DNA of 64,000 bases from an uncultured Bacteroidaceae bacterium (GCA_944320955.1 CALUJL010000002.1:62001-126000); one strand, 5' to 3'; positions 25,674-35,056 are shown, numbered from the stretch's first letter. Numbers and translations are program-made. The notes: generated by a model not told the origin, from the sequence alone.

Positions 25674-26201
25674 ATGCTTATCATGATGAATACGGACGTG
25701 GTACTTTCCGACGGCGCGCTGCGCCGGGCTGCCGAGGGGGGCGCGGATGCTTTCCTGGAGTTGCTGGCCGACGCGTTGCTGGAGGCCGTGGGCGGGGAGC
25801 TTACGGCAGAGGCGATGCCCCGGCTCACAGCCGCGCAGCACACGCTGCTGGCCTACAGGTTGTTCAGGGACGAAGTGGCGGAGGGAGGATTCGTGCAGCT
25901 TATCCAGAACGGATACGGCGGTTATGTCTTCCACAACCCCTTCGCCAAGGTGCTCCGCACGTGGGGGCTGGGCGATTTGTCCAAGATAATCTATGACGCC
26001 CGGCGCGTGTATGACGCCCACGGCGAGGAGCTCGAACAGGAAAGGAGCGACGAGGAATTCATGGCCCTCTACGAGCAATTTCCCCAATTTGAAGAGCCGG
26101 AGGAGGCTTTCATAGAGGGCGAAGAAGACTTCACCGGGCGCGTGGCGCGCTATGCCGACGAACATCTGGACGAATTCGTGCGCGTAGTGCCCGGCGAGTA
26201 A
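25674..26201 (+). CDS. DUF4375 (DMP19-type) protein
   Basis: A 175-residue soluble acidic protein. The pattern LTAAQHTLLAYRLFRDEVAEGGFVQLIQNGYGGYVF and the following KVLRTWG match the DUF4375 family, related to DMP19, which has been described as a DNA-mimic protein in Neisseria; whether this protein acts so is unknown. The high Glu/Asp content of the last 70 residues is notable. Three possible ATG starts (25674, 25683, 25686) lie close together. It is the first gene of an operon with Yip1, smpB and metH (gaps of 19, 5 and 1 bases). Confidence 0.85.
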   Translation: MLIMMNTDVVLSDGALRRAAEGGADAFLELLADALLEAVGGELTAEAMPRLTAAQHTLLAYRLFRDEVAEGGFVQLIQNGYGGYVFHNPFAKVLRTWGLGDLSKIIYDARRVYDAHGEELEQERSDEEFMALYEQFPQFEEPEEAFIEGEEDFTGRVARYADEHLDEFVRVVPGE

Positions 26202-26220
26202 CAAGAGAAATCAGTAAGTT

Positions 26221-26802
26221 ATGAAGAAAGTTTTTCGACGCGTGTTCCAACTTATCTTCCACCCCGCTACGGCCTGGGACCGGATTGCGGGGGAGATGGA
26301 AGACGGACCGCACAATGTGTTTGCAGATTACTTCTATCCTTTGGTCTCCTATTGCGCCCTGATCTGCTTTGCAGTCAAGCTGTTTTCGGTCTGGGTGGCG
26401 GACAGCACGGCCTCGTACGGCGAGGTTATCCCGCAGGCCTTCTTGGAGATCGTGGGCTTTTTCTTTATCTTTGTGGGCGGATTCTACGCCACGCTCTACG
26501 CCATGCGCTACCTCCTGCCCCAGTCGTGGCAGGGCGTCTGGCAGGGATACCCGGCGGGCATCCTGATCGCCTACTCCATGACGCTGCTCATCGTGCTGCG
26601 CACGGTGGGGAGCATGGTGGAGATTTTCCAGTTTCTCGGCTTCGCTTTCCAGTTCTACACGCTCTACATCGTGTGGGAAGGGACGAAGAAAGTGTTGCCC
26701 GTGCCGGACAAAATCCGGATGACCGTGTCGGTTCTGGTCACGCTCGTCATGATTTTGTTCACCACGCTCATAGCCCGTCTCTATGAGGGCTTCATCCATT
26801 AA
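26221..26802 (+). CDS. Yip1 family membrane protein
   Basis: A 193-residue protein beginning [22 protein letters not shown], followed by five hydrophobic segments, the Bacteroidales type of the YIP1 domain. Function is unknown; eukaryotic relatives act in membrane traffic, which cannot be transferred to bacteria. Second gene of the DUF4375-Yip1-smpB-metH operon. Confidence 0.8.
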   Translation: MKKVFRRVFQLIFHPATAWDRIAGEMEDGPHNVFADYFYPLVSYCALICFAVKLFSVWVADSTASYGEVIPQAFLEIVGFFFIFVGGFYATLYAMRYLLPQSWQGVWQGYPAGILIAYSMTLLIVLRTVGSMVEIFQFLGFAFQFYTLYIVWEGTKKVLPVPDKIRMTVSVLVTLVMILFTTLIARLYEGFIH

Positions 26803-26807
26803 GAAAA

Positions 26808-27269
26808 ATGCAGGATATGAAACCTACTCCCGTCAACATAAAGAACCGCAGGGCCAGCTTCGATTATGAAATCATCGACACCTATACGGCCGGAATAGTG
26901 CTTACTGGGACGGAAATCAAGTCGCTCCGTCAGGGAAAGGGCAGCCTGGTCGACACGTTCTGCTACATGAACCGCGGAGAACTGTGGGTGAAAAACATGT
27001 ATATCGCAGAATATTTCTACGGCTCCTACAACAATCACAACGCCCGGCGCGAGCGGAAACTCCTCCTGACGAAGAAGGAACTGGGCAAACTGCAGCGCGA
27101 TCTGCTCAACCCCGGTTTCACCGTCGTGCCCCTGCGCCTGTTTATCAACGAAAAGGGCTTGGCCAAGGTGGCCATAGGCCTGTGTAAAGGTAAGAAAGAA
27201 TACGACAAACGCGAGACCATCCGCGAGCGCGACGACAAGCGCTATATGGATCGCTTCATGAAACACTGA
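26808..27269 (+). CDS. smpB: SsrA-binding protein SmpB
   Basis: A 153-residue RNA-binding protein that delivers tmRNA to stalled ribosomes. The OB-like core is complete: [43 protein letters not shown], and the basic C-terminal tail [15 protein letters not shown] which enters the ribosomal mRNA channel. ATG at 26808 or 26817 are both possible starts. No tmRNA gene (ssrA) is recognisable in the window. The metH start follows the smpB stop after one base, so the two are translationally coupled. Confidence 0.97.
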   Translation: MQDMKPTPVNIKNRRASFDYEIIDTYTAGIVLTGTEIKSLRQGKGSLVDTFCYMNRGELWVKNMYIAEYFYGSYNNHNARRERKLLLTKKELGKLQRDLLNPGFTVVPLRLFINEKGLAKVAIGLCKGKKEYDKRETIRERDDKRYMDRFMKH

Positions 27270-27270
27270 G

Positions 27271-30015
27271 ATGAGTCTACAAGAAGACGCCCGCCGCCGC
27301 ATACTGGTGCTGGACGGCGCGATGGGAACCATGATACAATCCTACGGACTCTGCGAGGCAGACTTCCGCGGGACGCGCTTCGCCGACGTGCCGGGGCAGA
27401 TGAAAGGCAACAATGACATACTGAACCTGACGCGCCCCGACGTCGTTTCCGACATACACCGCCGCTACCTGGAGGCAGGAGCGGACATCATCGAGACGAA
27501 TACCTTCAGTTCGAACGCCGTCTCCATGCAGGACTACCACGTGGCCTCCTGCGTGGCGGATCTGAACCGGGCAGGGGCGCGGCTGGCGCGTGCCCTGGCC
27601 GATGAGTATTCGCGCCGCACCCCGCAGAAGAAACGCTATGTGGCCGGCTCCGTCGGGCCTACCAACAAGAGTTGCTCCATGAGCCGCGACGTGGACGACC
27701 CGGCGGCGCGCGAAGTGACCTTCGGCGAGCTCCGTGCGGCCTACCGCGAGCAGATCGGCGCTTTGCTCGAAGGCGGTGTGGACGCGCTGCTGGTGGAGAC
27801 GATATTCGATACGCTCAACGCCAAGGCGGCCCTCATGGCGGCGGAGGAAGCGATGGAGGCCTGCGGACGGCAGGTGCCCGTGATGTTGTCGGCCACGGTG
27901 GCGGATCGCAGCGGAAGAGTGCTCTCGGGGCAGACGCTGGGCGCATGGCTGGTGTCGATGATGCACTACCCGCTCTTCAGCGTGGGCCTGAATTGCTCAT
28001 TCGGGGCGCGCGACCTGAAACCTTTCCTTGCGCAACTGGCGGCGGAGGCTCCCTGTTTTGTCTCGGCCTACCCCAACGCGGGGCTGCCCAACAGCCTCGG
28101 GCAGTACGATCAGACGCCCGAAATGATGGAACGCGAAGTGCGGGAATACATCGACGAAGGGCTTGTCAACATCGTCGGCGGCTGTTGCGGCACGACGGAC
28201 GCCTTCATTGCCCGGTTTCCCGCAGCGGTTTCCGGAAAAAGCCCAAGGACTTTTTCCGAAAAGCCCAAGCGCTTATTCCTCTCCGGGCTGGAAGTTTTGG
28301 ACGTAACGCCCGAGGTTCGCTTCGTCAACGTAGGCGAACGCTGCAACGTGGCCGGCTCGCGCAAGTTCCTGCGCCTCATAAAAGAGAAAAACTACGGCGA
28401 GGCGCTCGAAATAGCCCGCCGCCAGGTGGAAGACGGGGCTCTCGTCTTGGATATCAACATGGACGACGGACTGCTCGATGCGCCGCGCGAGATGGAACAC
28501 TTCGTGCGCCTGCTCTCGAGCGAGCCCGACATTGCCCGCGTGCCCTTCATGATCGACAGTTCCGACTGGCGCGTTATCTGCGCGGGCTTGGAGAATGTGC
28601 AGGGAAAGGCCGTGGTCAACTCCATTTCGCTCAAGGAAGGCGAAAAAGCCTTTCTCGAAAAAGCAAAACAGATACGCCGCTACGGCGCTGCCGCCGTGGT
28701 CATGGCCTTCGACGAGCAGGGCCAGGCCGACACCTACGAGCGGAAAATCGAGGTGTGCAGCCGCGCCTACCGGCTTCTTACGGCGGAAGACGTCGGTTTC
28801 CCGCCGGAAGACATCATTTTCGACCCGAATGTGCTGGCCGTCGCTACGGGAATGCCGGAACACGACCGCTACGCCCTCGACTTCATCCGCGCCACGCGCT
28901 GGATACGCACGCATCTGCCCCATGCCCACGTAAGCGGAGGGGTGAGCAACCTCTCGTTCGCTTTCCGCGGCAACAACTACTTGCGCGAGGCCATGCACGC
29001 CGTTTTCCTCTACCATGCGCTGGAAGCGGGGATGGACATGGGCATCGTGAACCCTTCGGCCTCCGTATTGTACAGCGAGTTGCCGGCCGGGTTGCTGGAA
29101 CTGCTGGAAGACGTCGTCCTCTGCCGCCGCCCCGATGCTTCGGAGCGGCTCATCGAGGCTGCGGCGCGCCTCAAGGAGCCGGGCGGAACGCAGGCGCACG
29201 GGGCGGAGGAGGGCGGCGGTTCGTGGCGCACGCGCCCCGTGGAGGAACGCCTGAAGCAGGCCTTGGTGAGCGGCAACGGGCAGCATCTCGAAGAAGACCT
29301 GCGGGAGGCGCTCCCGCGCTATGCCCGGGCTGTGGACATCATAGAGGGGCCGCTCATGGAGGGCATGACCGAAGTGGGAGAGCTCTTCGGCGCGGGCAAG
29401 ATGTTTCTGCCGCAGGTGGTGAAGACGGCCCGCACCATGAAGCAGGCGGTGGGCATCTTGCAGCCCAGTATCGAGGCGGAGCGCGTGGCCGGGGCCGCAT
29501 CGGCCGGGCGCGTGCTGCTGGCCACGGTGAAGGGCGACGTGCACGACATCGGGAAAAACATCGTGGGCGTGGTGCTCGGGTGCAACAACTACGAGGTAAT
29601 CGACCTGGGCACGATGGTGCCCGCCGAGGAGATTGTGCGCCGGGCGCAGGAGGAAGCTGCGGATATCATAGGCCTGAGCGGGCTCATCACGCCATCGCTG
29701 GAGGAGATGGTGCATGTGGCCCGTCTGCTGGAGGCTGCAGGAGTGAGGGTGCCGCTGCTCATAGGCGGGGCCACGACCTCGCAACTCCACACCGCCCTGC
29801 GCATCGCTCCGGAGTACAAGGGGCCGGTGGTGTGGGTGAAAGATGCGGCGCAAGACGTACTGGCTTGTGCCGCCCTGCTCAATCCCCGCACGCGCGATGG
29901 CTACATTGCCCGGCTCGAAGAGGAATACGCCCGCCTGCGCGCCGGCTACGAGCGGCAGCAGGCCGACCTCCTCTCCCTTGAGGAAGCGCGCAAGCGCAAG
30001 CCGGATTTCTTCTGA
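27271..30015 (+). CDS. metH: Cobalamin-dependent methionine synthase lacking the activation domain
   Basis: A 914-residue enzyme that moves a methyl group from methyltetrahydrofolate to homocysteine through cobalamin. Residues 1-313: homocysteine domain with zinc cysteines in GLNCSFGA and GGCCGTTD. Residues about 340-620: pterin-binding barrel (NVGERCNVAGSRKF, DINMDDG, DSSDW). Residues about 655-900: cap and B12 domain with cobalt-binding histidine in DVHDIGKN and the GLSGLITPSLEEM loop. The C-terminal S-adenosylmethionine reactivation domain of the 1227-residue E. coli enzyme is absent, as in other Bacteroidetes, so a separate reactivation protein is expected. The linker at residues 315-337 is encoded by repeat-like DNA (28215-28280). 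A strong terminator follows. Confidence 0.96.
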   Translation: MSLQEDARRRILVLDGAMGTMIQSYGLCEADFRGTRFADVPGQMKGNNDILNLTRPDVVSDIHRRYLEAGADIIETNTFSSNAVSMQDYHVASCVADLNRAGARLARALADEYSRRTPQKKRYVAGSVGPTNKSCSMSRDVDDPAAREVTFGELRAAYREQIGALLEGGVDALLVETIFDTLNAKAALMAAEEAMEACGRQVPVMLSATVADRSGRVLSGQTLGAWLVSMMHYPLFSVGLNCSFGARDLKPFLAQLAAEAPCFVSAYPNAGLPNSLGQYDQTPEMMEREVREYIDEGLVNIVGGCCGTTDAFIARFPAAVSGKSPRTFSEKPKRLFLSGLEVLDVTPEVRFVNVGERCNVAGSRKFLRLIKEKNYGEALEIARRQVEDGALVLDINMDDGLLDAPREMEHFVRLLSSEPDIARVPFMIDSSDWRVICAGLENVQGKAVVNSISLKEGEKAFLEKAKQIRRYGAAAVVMAFDEQGQADTYERKIEVCSRAYRLLTAEDVGFPPEDIIFDPNVLAVATGMPEHDRYALDFIRATRWIRTHLPHAHVSGGVSNLSFAFRGNNYLREAMHAVFLYHALEAGMDMGIVNPSASVLYSELPAGLLELLEDVVLCRRPDASERLIEAAARLKEPGGTQAHGAEEGGGSWRTRPVEERLKQALVSGNGQHLEEDLREALPRYARAVDIIEGPLMEGMTEVGELFGAGKMFLPQVVKTARTMKQAVGILQPSIEAERVAGAASAGRVLLATVKGDVHDIGKNIVGVVLGCNNYEVIDLGTMVPAEEIVRRAQEEAADIIGLSGLITPSLEEMVHVARLLEAAGVRVPLLIGGATTSQLHTALRIAPEYKGPVVWVKDAAQDVLACAALLNPRTRDGYIARLEEEYARLRAGYERQQADLLSLEEARKRKPDFF
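28215..28280. repeat. Repeat-like stretch inside metH
   Basis: Three degenerate units, with cores like CGCAGCGG, CCCAAGGA and CCCAAGCG between GGAAAAAG/CTTTTTCCG half-sites. The 66-base length equals three 22-bp units and keeps the reading frame. It encodes the variable linker between the homocysteine and pterin domains. Confidence 0.6.
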
Positions 30016-30036
30016 TTGTCCTTTACTTTATTTCCC

Positions 30037-30077
30037 CGGTGGTTGCGGCAGGTGTCCGCGGCCACCGTTTTTTTTTT
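30037..30077 (+). terminator. Rho-independent terminator of the metH operon
   Basis: A stem with CGGTGG (30037-30042) against CCACCG (30062-30067), extended by partly paired inner bases, is followed by ten T (30068-30077). Confidence 0.85.
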
Positions 30078-30212
30078 GCAGGAGTGCCGGTACTTCTTGG
30101 GGAAAGTTCTGCGTCTTTTCGCCAAAAGTCCTGCATCTTTTTCTCGAAAGTGCTGCATCTTTTCTGCGAAAGCGCCGCATGAAATCCGGAAAAGCCCTGC
30201 CGCTTTTCCCTG
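30078..30212. repeat. 22-bp modular repeat array, 5 to 6 units
   Basis: The longest array of the window: cores TTCTGCGT, TCCTGCAT, TGCTGCAT, CGCCGCAT and CCCTGCCG, after a degenerate first copy. All units point the same way and none are mutual reverse complements, so this array does not form the long hairpin seen elsewhere. It lies between the metH terminator and the convergent FAS1 gene. Confidence 0.85.
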
Positions 30213-30249
30213 CCGGCCTTGCCGCGCCCTGGCGGGAGTGGCGGGGGGA

Positions 30250-30288
30250 GGAAAAAGAAACTCCCCCGGCCCTTTGGGGCGGGGGAGC
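30250..30288 (-). terminator. Terminator of the first FAS1 gene
   Basis: CTCCCCCGGCCC at 30261-30272 pairs with GGGGCGGGGGAG at 30277-30288; on the minus strand TTTCTTTTT follows. Confidence 0.8.
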
Positions 30289-30324
30289 ATCTCTTTGTAT
30301 CGTGCGGCGCAGGGCCGGGGAATG

Positions 30325-32343
30325 TCAGTCGCGGGATTCCATGGAGAACGGGTTGTCGTAGATGGCCGAGGGGCAGATCTCTATGTAGTCCATCATGAAC
30401 TGCGGAGTGGTACTGGTAGTGGCGTTGCGGAAGCGCACGTAGATGCTTCCGTCCGTGGTGAGGCGGATGGTGCCGAGTATGCAGCGCATGGCGTCTTCGT
30501 CGTAGCCGTCTCCCCCGATCTGGCGCAGGTTGACCGTCGTGTTGAGGCCGCCTCCGGCATTGGAGGAGTTGGGGCCTTTCATGAAACCGTTGGCGCGCAG
30601 GAGCTTGTCGCTCTCGTAGTCGGCGTCGGTGTTGGTGTCCTCTACCCATCCTTTGCTGGTGGTCTTGACAGTCAGGTCAAGGGGAATGCCGGCTGCCGTC
30701 AGGTTGTCGCGCGAAGTGCCGAGGTACATCTGTCCGCAGCCGCGGCTGGAGTTGCGCGTATATCCGAGGCGCACCTCGTAAGTCCCTGCGGGAACGGGCG
30801 GGAGCCTGACGGTAAAGTCAAAGTTGCCCTTGGCTATGAATTCATCGCCCTGGTAGTCGTTCCATTGGGTTGCTACGGGAGCATCACTTGCCAGATAGAG
30901 AAGCAGCGTGCCGGTGGAGTTGACCCAATAATTGGAGAAGTACCCGTTGGGGATAGCGTAGCCGCCGCCTTCTTTTATTACGTAGCGGATGGCGTTGCTC
31001 ATCATCTCGGGGAAAAGAGCGGCTACGTCCAAGCGGATGCGGGTGCGCATGAAGTCGTGGCGCGGGTAGGTGAGGATGCCTTCCAGCTCATGGAAAAGTC
31101 CGATGGACGACTCCATCTGTGTCTTCTGGGCCAGCAGGACGCCGTTTTCGGTCGGGCGGGTCCAGGTGCGGTAGTCAGCCACTCCTTCCACGGGTACTTG
31201 GTCGGCCGAGGGGTTGAGGTGCAAGCGGCCGTCGAAACTGTCGTCGCTGAAGGAGTTCTTGCCCGCAGCCATGCAGAGTATTTGCCCCGGGGCCAGCGTC
31301 TCGGCGTAGTCCAAGTATTTATTATACCCGCTTTGGAAACTCCAGCTCGTTTCGTCGAAGTCGGCTTGCGCAATGCGTTTGTTGACAAAGTGGTAGGCCA
31401 CGAAGCGGTTCAGGTAGTTGTTTGAGTCGAGATAATTCTCATTGTCGCCAAGGGCGAAGAGGTCCGGCGCATCGGACTCGTATGCTTCGGCAAACCAAGT
31501 GCGGGCATAGGCTTTCAGCCCTTCGATGTCGGTAATTCCCGCTGCCTCATACACGGAGTTGGGCTCTACGAAACAGGTAAAACCGTAGAAGCGGCGCGTG
31601 GGGAAGTTCTGCATTTCTGCTCCGTTGTTGTCCTGCATGGAGGAAGGGGGCTGGTAGTTGAGGTCTTCCTGCTCGGAGTTTACACGTTCGTACACGCCGG
31701 TCAGTTCTACGGCCTCGTGGAAGAGGCTGTACTCCGGGTGGTCTTCGAAGAATCCGAGCAGCGTCAGGTCGGAAGGCTCCAGCACCGAGTCGACACGGTG
31801 GACAACGCCGTTGTGCACTTCCACGTCGATTTCCGTGATGTTGGCCATGTCGTTTATCCGGTAGCCCGTGCCGTTGTAGTTTTCGATGTAGATGGTTTTC
31901 CGGTAGAGGTTCTGGTCGGCAAGACGGTCGGCAAAGTTTTGCGACTCGTAGACCGTGGCGCCTGAGGAGATGATGCTCATCAGCGAGATCACCCGTGCGG
32001 CGGAGTCGGTGACTTGCTCTATGGAGCTGAGCCCTTCCTTGGCCAGATATTTGGCCATCGTCTCGTTGTCGGGGGCAAAGCAGGTGTAGTATCCGTAGGC
32101 GTTGAGCATCTCCATGACGGTGGAGCCTGTGCCCTCGTCGTCTACGTAGGAGCGGTTGAGCAGTTGCACGAAGTCGCTGTAGTCTTCTGCATGGTTGGTC
32201 AGGTACTGGCCCAGCGTCTCGCCGGTGAAGGTGTAGTAACTGTCGGAGGGGATGTCGTCGTTCGTGCACGACGAAATTACGGCAGTCAGGCACAAGAGGC
32301 TGCCGAATAATCCCAGATGAAGCAGGTTTCTAAAAGATTGCAT
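30325..32343 (-). CDS. FAS1 (fasciclin) domain lipoprotein, copy 1
   Basis: About 672 residues, with lipoprotein signal ending AVISSC after LLHLGLFGSLLCL. Two FAS1 domains follow: the first from about residue 25 to 200 with GYYTCFAPDNETMAKYL and VHNGVVHRVDSVLEPSD, the second to about 440. The C-terminal 200 residues (TVRLPPVPAGTYEVRLGYT, GSIYVRFRNATTST) form a β-sandwich-like module, perhaps for glycan binding. FAS1 domains mediate adhesion; in Bacteroidales they often sit on outer-membrane proteins near glycan-use genes. The TTG at 32349 is not used: ATG at 32343 fits the signal peptide. Copies 2 and 3 lie upstream in tandem. Confidence 0.85.
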   Translation of the reverse strand: MQSFRNLLHLGLFGSLLCLTAVISSCTNDDIPSDSYYTFTGETLGQYLTNHAEDYSDFVQLLNRSYVDDEGTGSTVMEMLNAYGYYTCFAPDNETMAKYLAKEGLSSIEQVTDSAARVISLMSIISSGATVYESQNFADRLADQNLYRKTIYIENYNGTGYRINDMANITEIDVEVHNGVVHRVDSVLEPSDLTLLGFFEDHPEYSLFHEAVELTGVYERVNSEQEDLNYQPPSSMQDNNGAEMQNFPTRRFYGFTCFVEPNSVYEAAGITDIEGLKAYARTWFAEAYESDAPDLFALGDNENYLDSNNYLNRFVAYHFVNKRIAQADFDETSWSFQSGYNKYLDYAETLAPGQILCMAAGKNSFSDDSFDGRLHLNPSADQVPVEGVADYRTWTRPTENGVLLAQKTQMESSIGLFHELEGILTYPRHDFMRTRIRLDVAALFPEMMSNAIRYVIKEGGGYAIPNGYFSNYWVNSTGTLLLYLASDAPVATQWNDYQGDEFIAKGNFDFTVRLPPVPAGTYEVRLGYTRNSSRGCGQMYLGTSRDNLTAAGIPLDLTVKTTSKGWVEDTNTDADYESDKLLRANGFMKGPNSSNAGGGLNTTVNLRQIGGDGYDEDAMRCILGTIRLTTDGSIYVRFRNATTSTTPQFMMDYIEICPSAIYDNPFSMESRD

Positions 32344-32379
32344 AGCCAAGTGGGTTTAGTCTGTCAGTGAATCAAAGGC

Positions 32380-32387
32380 CAAATGTA
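32380..32387 (-). promoter_or_regulatory. -7 promoter element of FAS1 copy 1
   Basis: Minus-strand TACATTTG, exact TAnnTTTG, 36 bases before the ATG at 32343. Its presence means copy 1 is transcribed independently of copy 2. Confidence 0.55.
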
Positions 32388-32462
32388 AGTACTTTTGTCG
32401 GTTTCGTGCGGGGTAATCTCCTTAAAATAGCATAAAAAGGCATATTGTGTTCCTGTTTCCTT

Positions 32463-32553
32463 GAAAAAGTGCTGGGTGAGGCAGGGAAAAGTGCTGCATG
32501 AAATGGGAAAAAGCGCTGCCGCTTCCGCTGAAAAGCGGCAGCGCTTTTTCCCG
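32463..32553. repeat. 22-bp modular repeat array with perfect hairpin
   Basis: Four units; the last two have complementary cores CGCTGCCG and CGGCAGCG and form a hairpin (32505-32552) with a loop of a few bases and arms GGGAAAAAGC/GCTTTTTCCC. It lies downstream of FAS1 copy 2. Confidence 0.88.
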
Positions 32554-32589
32554 GTTGTTCCTGCGGGGGCGGATGGGAGCGGCGGGCGG

Positions 32590-32628
32590 GAAAGAAAAGC
32601 TCCCCTGTCCCTTGGAGGGACGGGGGAG
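32590..32628 (-). terminator. Terminator of FAS1 copy 2
   Basis: GCTCCCCTGTCCC at 32598-32610 pairs with GGGACGGGGGAGC at 32616-32628; on the minus strand TTTTCTTT follows. Its surroundings are nearly the same as those of copy 1's terminator, so the terminator was duplicated with the gene. Confidence 0.8.
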
Positions 32629-32665
32629 CCGGTTTTCGTATCGTGCGGCGCAGGGCCGGAGACGG

Positions 32666-34687
32666 TCAGTCGCGGGGTTCCATGGCTTCCGGGTTGTCGT
32701 AGACCGTGGCGGGGCAGATCTCTATGTAGTCCATCATGAACTCCGGAGTGGTACTGGTAGTGGCGTTGCGGAAACGGACGAAGACACTCCCGTCGGTGGG
32801 CACGTTGATTGTACCAACGATGCAGCGCAGGGCATACTCGGGGAAGGAGTTTGTCGTCCCTACCTCACGCAGGCTTCGGTTGCCGTAGCCTGCATCGCTG
32901 CGCGAAGAGTTGGGGGCTTTCATGAATCCGTTGGCGCGCAGGAGCTTGTCGCTCTCGTAGTCGGCATCGGTGTTCTCGTCCTTTACCCATCCGTAGCGGT
33001 CGCCTCCGACGGTAAGGTCTACGGGAATTCCGCTTGCGATCAGGTTGTCCAGCGAAGTGCCTAGGTACATCTGGGCGCAACCGCGGTTGCCGTTTACGGT
33101 GTAGCCTATGCGGACTTCATACAGCCCTGCGGGTACGGGCGGCAGCTTGATGGTGAAGTCGAAGTTGCCCTTGATGATGAATTCGTCGCTCTGGAAGTCA
33201 TTCCACCATCCGGCAGAGGGCTGCGAGGGAGTGGCCATGTAGAGCGTGCGTGTGCCCGTGGAGTTGGTCCAGAAGTTGGTGAGGTATCCGTTGGGGATGC
33301 CGTAGCCGTTCAGCTCTTTTATCTGGTATCGGATGGCGTTGTTCATGAATTCGGGGAAGAGCGCGGCGTAGTCTAGGCGCATCCGCGTGCGGCGGAAGTC
33401 GGCGCGGGGGTAGGTGAGGATGCTCTCCAGCTCGTGGAAAAGTCCGACGGATGTCTCCATTTGGTTCTTCTGGGCCAGCAGGACGCCGTTGCGGACGGGG
33501 CGGCTCCAGTTGTAGTAGGACTGTGCATCGTCGAGGGGCACTTGGTCGGCCGAGGGGTTGAGCTGCCGGCGGCCGTCGAAACTGTCGTCGCTGAAGGTGT
33601 TCATGCCTGCGGCCAGGCAGAGGGTCTGCCCCGGGGCCAGCGTCTCGGTGTAGTCCAGGCATTTGTCGTAGCCGGGCATGTAGGTCCAAAGTACTTCGTC
33701 GAAGTCGGCCTGCGAGATACGTTTGTTGACAAAGTGGTAGGCCACGAAGCGGTTGAAGTAGTTGTTTGTGTCGAGATAGTTCTCGTTATTTCCGGCGGCG
33801 TAGATGTCCGGGGCGGCTTCCTCGTATGCTTCGGCAAACCAGGTGCGGGCATAGTCTTTCATCCCTTCCAGATCGGTGATTCCGGCTGCCTCATACACGG
33901 AGTTGGGCTCGATGAATCCGGTGTAGCCGTAGAAGCGGCGGTCGGGGACGCCTACGGTGTTTACCTCGTCGTTGCCCAGGAAAGTCGTAGGGGGCACGTA
34001 GTTGAGGTCTTCCTGCTCGGAGCTTACGCGTTCATATACGCCGGTTACTTCCAGCGCCTGCAGGAAAAGGCTGTATTCGGGATGGTCTTCGAAGAATCCG
34101 AGCAGCGTCAGGTCGGAAGGTTCCAGTACGGAGTCGACACGATGGACTACGCCGTTGTGCGCTTCGATGTCCACTTCCGTAATGTTGGCTATGTCGTTGA
34201 TGCGGTAAGTGTCGGTGCCGGAGCTGGTAATATAGATGGTTTTCCTATAAAGGTTCTGGTCCGGCAGTCGGCTCTCGAAGTATTCTGTCTCGTAGACGGT
34301 GGAGGCTGACGAAACGATGCTCATCAGTGTCAGCACCTGTGCGGCGGAGTCGCTGACTTCCTCTATGGAGCTGAGCCCTTCCTTGGCCAGATATTTGGCC
34401 ATGGTCTCATTGTCCGGGGCAAAGCAGGTGTAGTATCCGTAGGCGTTGAGCATCTCCATGAGGGTCGAGCCGTTGCCTGCGTCGCTTACGTAGGAGCGGT
34501 TGAGGAGTTGCACGAAGTCGCTGTAGTCTTCGGCATGGGCCGTCAGGTACTGGCCTACGGTCTGTCCCGTGAAAGTATAGTAACTGTCGGAGGGAATGTC
34601 GTCGTTCGTACACGACGGGGTTAGGGCTGCCAGGCAGAGGAGGCTTCCGAACAGCCCGGTTTTCAGCATGTTTTTGGGAAATCTCAT
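32666..34687 (-). CDS. FAS1 (fasciclin) domain lipoprotein, copy 2
   Basis: 673 residues, same architecture as copy 1: lipoprotein signal (KTGLFGSLLCLAALTPSC), two FAS1 domains and the C-terminal β-module (KLPPVPAGLYEVRIGYT). Long identical blocks with copy 1, such as NAYGYYTCFAPDNETMAKYL and ESDKLLRANGFMK, and a shared 3' flank with terminator and repeat array show a tandem duplication. The middle (residues 240-330) and the region around the second FAS1 domain differ more, which could mean different partners or antigenic change. Own promoter element at 34767-34774. Confidence 0.85.
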   Translation of the reverse strand: MRFPKNMLKTGLFGSLLCLAALTPSCTNDDIPSDSYYTFTGQTVGQYLTAHAEDYSDFVQLLNRSYVSDAGNGSTLMEMLNAYGYYTCFAPDNETMAKYLAKEGLSSIEEVSDSAAQVLTLMSIVSSASTVYETEYFESRLPDQNLYRKTIYITSSGTDTYRINDIANITEVDIEAHNGVVHRVDSVLEPSDLTLLGFFEDHPEYSLFLQALEVTGVYERVSSEQEDLNYVPPTTFLGNDEVNTVGVPDRRFYGYTGFIEPNSVYEAAGITDLEGMKDYARTWFAEAYEEAAPDIYAAGNNENYLDTNNYFNRFVAYHFVNKRISQADFDEVLWTYMPGYDKCLDYTETLAPGQTLCLAAGMNTFSDDSFDGRRQLNPSADQVPLDDAQSYYNWSRPVRNGVLLAQKNQMETSVGLFHELESILTYPRADFRRTRMRLDYAALFPEFMNNAIRYQIKELNGYGIPNGYLTNFWTNSTGTRTLYMATPSQPSAGWWNDFQSDEFIIKGNFDFTIKLPPVPAGLYEVRIGYTVNGNRGCAQMYLGTSLDNLIASGIPVDLTVGGDRYGWVKDENTDADYESDKLLRANGFMKAPNSSRSDAGYGNRSLREVGTTNSFPEYALRCIVGTINVPTDGSVFVRFRNATTSTTPEFMMDYIEICPATVYDNPEAMEPRD

Positions 34688-34766
34688 ACTATTTATAAGA
34701 GGAGTTTGAAGGTTTTTTATATTCGCAGTCAGGTGTTACTCGGCAGCTTTTCAGTGGAAAAGCGGT

Positions 34767-34774
34767 CAAAGGTA
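34767..34774 (-). promoter_or_regulatory. -7 promoter element of FAS1 copy 2
   Basis: Minus-strand TACCTTTG, exact TAnnTTTG; the leader would be about 75 to 80 bases. Confidence 0.5.
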
Positions 34775-34896
34775 TTGGTTTTTTTATGAAATTGGAGGCG
34801 AATATGCGCTAAAATTCCTTAATATACAACTCCTTTTGCAGGTACTTCCGGCGCGTTTCGCCGCAAGGTCTTGATTTTGAGGCATGGGTTTGGGAG

Positions 34897-34960
34897 GAAA
34901 GTGCTGCCGCTTTATTCAGAAAGTGCCTGCGCTTTTCCGGAAAAGCGCAGGCACTTTTGT
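34897..34960. repeat. 22-bp modular repeat array with perfect hairpin
   Basis: Three units with cores TGCTGCCG, TGCCTGCG and CGCAGGCA. The last two are exact reverse complements (34920-34957), with CCGG at the turn. Located in the gap between FAS1 copies 2 and 3, downstream of copy 3. Confidence 0.88.
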
Positions 34961-35000
34961 GAAAATCCTGCTGCACCCCGCACAAAGGGTGCAGCAGGAT
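34961..35000 (-). terminator. Terminator of FAS1 copy 3
   Basis: ATCCTGCTGCACCC at 34965-34978 pairs with GGGTGCAGCAGGAT at 34987-35000; on the minus strand a short ATTTTC follows, leading straight into the repeat hairpin. Confidence 0.75.
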
Positions 35001-35056
35001 AGGGTAATCGGGCTCGCAGGTCCCGCTCTCCCGCGGCGGTGCGGGCTGCGGCCGGG

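Noticed and set aside
27672..29981. 769-codon plus-strand frame overlapping metH
   Set aside because: It is in another frame of metH, composed of Arg/Gly/Ala-rich sequence without any domain; GC-rich codons avoid stops in shadow frames.
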